A stretch of DNA of 64,000 nt. Source: Terriglobales bacterium (GTDB lineage Bacteria > Acidobacteriota > Terriglobia > Terriglobales > Acidobacteriaceae). The translations under genes and the position numbers were made by a program. The DNA is taken from positions 124,001 through 188,000 of the forward strand of contig DATMPC010000058.1 of the NCBI GenBank assembly GCA_035567895.1. The letters are read 5' to 3'. The notes under the pieces are model-generated. The model made no database searches, was not told the DNA's origin, and saw only the letters and a program-made list of their open reading frames with translations. The stretch's first letter is position 1, and each line of letters opens with the position of its first letter. Below, in pieces: positions 63,604-64,000 of the stretch.

Positions 63604-64000
63604 TTGAATCCGAGCATCGCTTACTTCGAGGAGCTGTATGCCTTCAACGCCTGGGCCAATGATCGAGCCTTTGACGCCGCCCAGCCGCTAGACCCGGACT
63701 TGCTCAGGCGAGACTTGGGCAACAGTTTTGGCTCGCTTCATGACACGTTCACGCATATCGCTGGGGCGGAGTGGATTTGGTTGGAGCGATGGAATGGACG
63801 TTGGCCGGCAGGTTTGCTTCAGCCTTCGGAGTTCAGCGGACTCCAGGCTATTCGCGAGAAGATGAATCAGGTCCGCTCCGATCGCCAGAAGTGGCTGTCC
63901 TCTTTGCGAGAGGACGACTTGCGTAAGGACATCCGGTATCGGAATCTTCGAGGACAGTTCTACTCCTATCCACTTTGGCAGCAATTAGCCCATGTAGCGA
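63604..64000 (+). CDS. DinB-family protein (3' end outside window)
   Basis: Partial gene running off the right edge. The TTG start at 63604 has an AGGAGG Shine-Dalgarno at 63593-63598. The visible 132 residues include YFEELYAFNAWANDRAFDAA, SLHDTFTHIAGAEWIWLERW and, near the edge, YPLWQQLAHVA, the pattern of a DinB four-helix bundle with the first two metal-ligand His. It was missed by ATG-based searches because the start is TTG. Paralogue-like to the DinB at 54086-54580. Its role is unknown. Confidence 0.8.
   Translation, partial: MNPSIAYFEELYAFNAWANDRAFDAAQPLDPDLLRRDLGNSFGSLHDTFTHIAGAEWIWLERWNGRWPAGLLQPSEFSGLQAIREKMNQVRSDRQKWLSSLREDDLRKDIRYRNLRGQFYSYPLWQQLAHVA

Overview
The window looks like chromosomal DNA from a soil-type Acidobacteriota (Terriglobales / Koribacter-like). 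The main evidence is a PadR regulator followed by two acidobacterial-type duplicated orphan ABC permeases (ADOP), many secreted proteins whose signal peptides end in Ala-Gln, moderate GC, TTG and GTG starts, and several families of dispersed intergenic inverted repeats. This taxonomic call is inference from gene content; no rRNA gene is present.

Layout. 1-5.7 kb: end of a chemosensory operon (hybrid CheA, CheB, two CheW-like proteins, a pseudo-receiver/DUF4388 protein and a receiver with a coiled-coil tail), genes mostly overlapping by 4 bp. 5.7-11.7 kb: uvrB, a Gph-like phosphatase, a secreted amidohydrolase, an APC permease and a pterin carbinolamine dehydratase. 11.9-18.1 kb: enolase, two DUF2059 proteins, gpmI, DUF5655, a 2-hydroxyacid dehydrogenase and a signal peptidase. 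18.4-22.8 kb: carA-carB. 22.9-25.4 kb: small genes, including a rhodanese with an in-frame UGA followed by a bacterial SECIS-like hairpin, and trmJ. 25.5-34.2 kb: a minus-strand block with AsmA, two tandem signal peptidases, RNase III and two TPR proteins. 34.3-39.6 kb: small proteins, a site-2 protease, an ArsR/SDR pair and a secreted protein. 39.7-45.7 kb: PadR plus two ADOP permeases. 45.7-50.9 kb: a Tat-exported aminotransferase, a glyoxal-oxidase-like protein and a GH35-like glycosidase. 51.0-54.1 kb: a receiver/glutaredoxin-like/TrxR-like fusion plus a cNMP-domain histidine kinase. 54.1-64 kb: DinB, a racemase-like protein, an outer-membrane barrel plus a decaheme cytochrome with a beta-propeller, an MFS exporter and a partial DinB gene.

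Two items stand out. At 23215-23562 a small rhodanese is interrupted by a UGA where I expect Cys in relatives; the frame stays coding beyond it, and a 38-nt hairpin with a small G-containing apical loop begins 5 nt downstream, so it is a strong selenoprotein candidate. At 55839-62104 a predicted outer-membrane beta-barrel with a C-terminal Phe is followed, 35 nt later, by a 1308-residue secreted protein carrying ten haem-binding motifs and an LVIVD-type propeller. This resembles a porin-cytochrome electron conduit with unusual domains. The cNMP kinase / receiver-TrxR pair, in which the expected redox cysteines are replaced, may be a repurposed redox signalling module. The intergenic regions carry at least four families of palindromic repeats.
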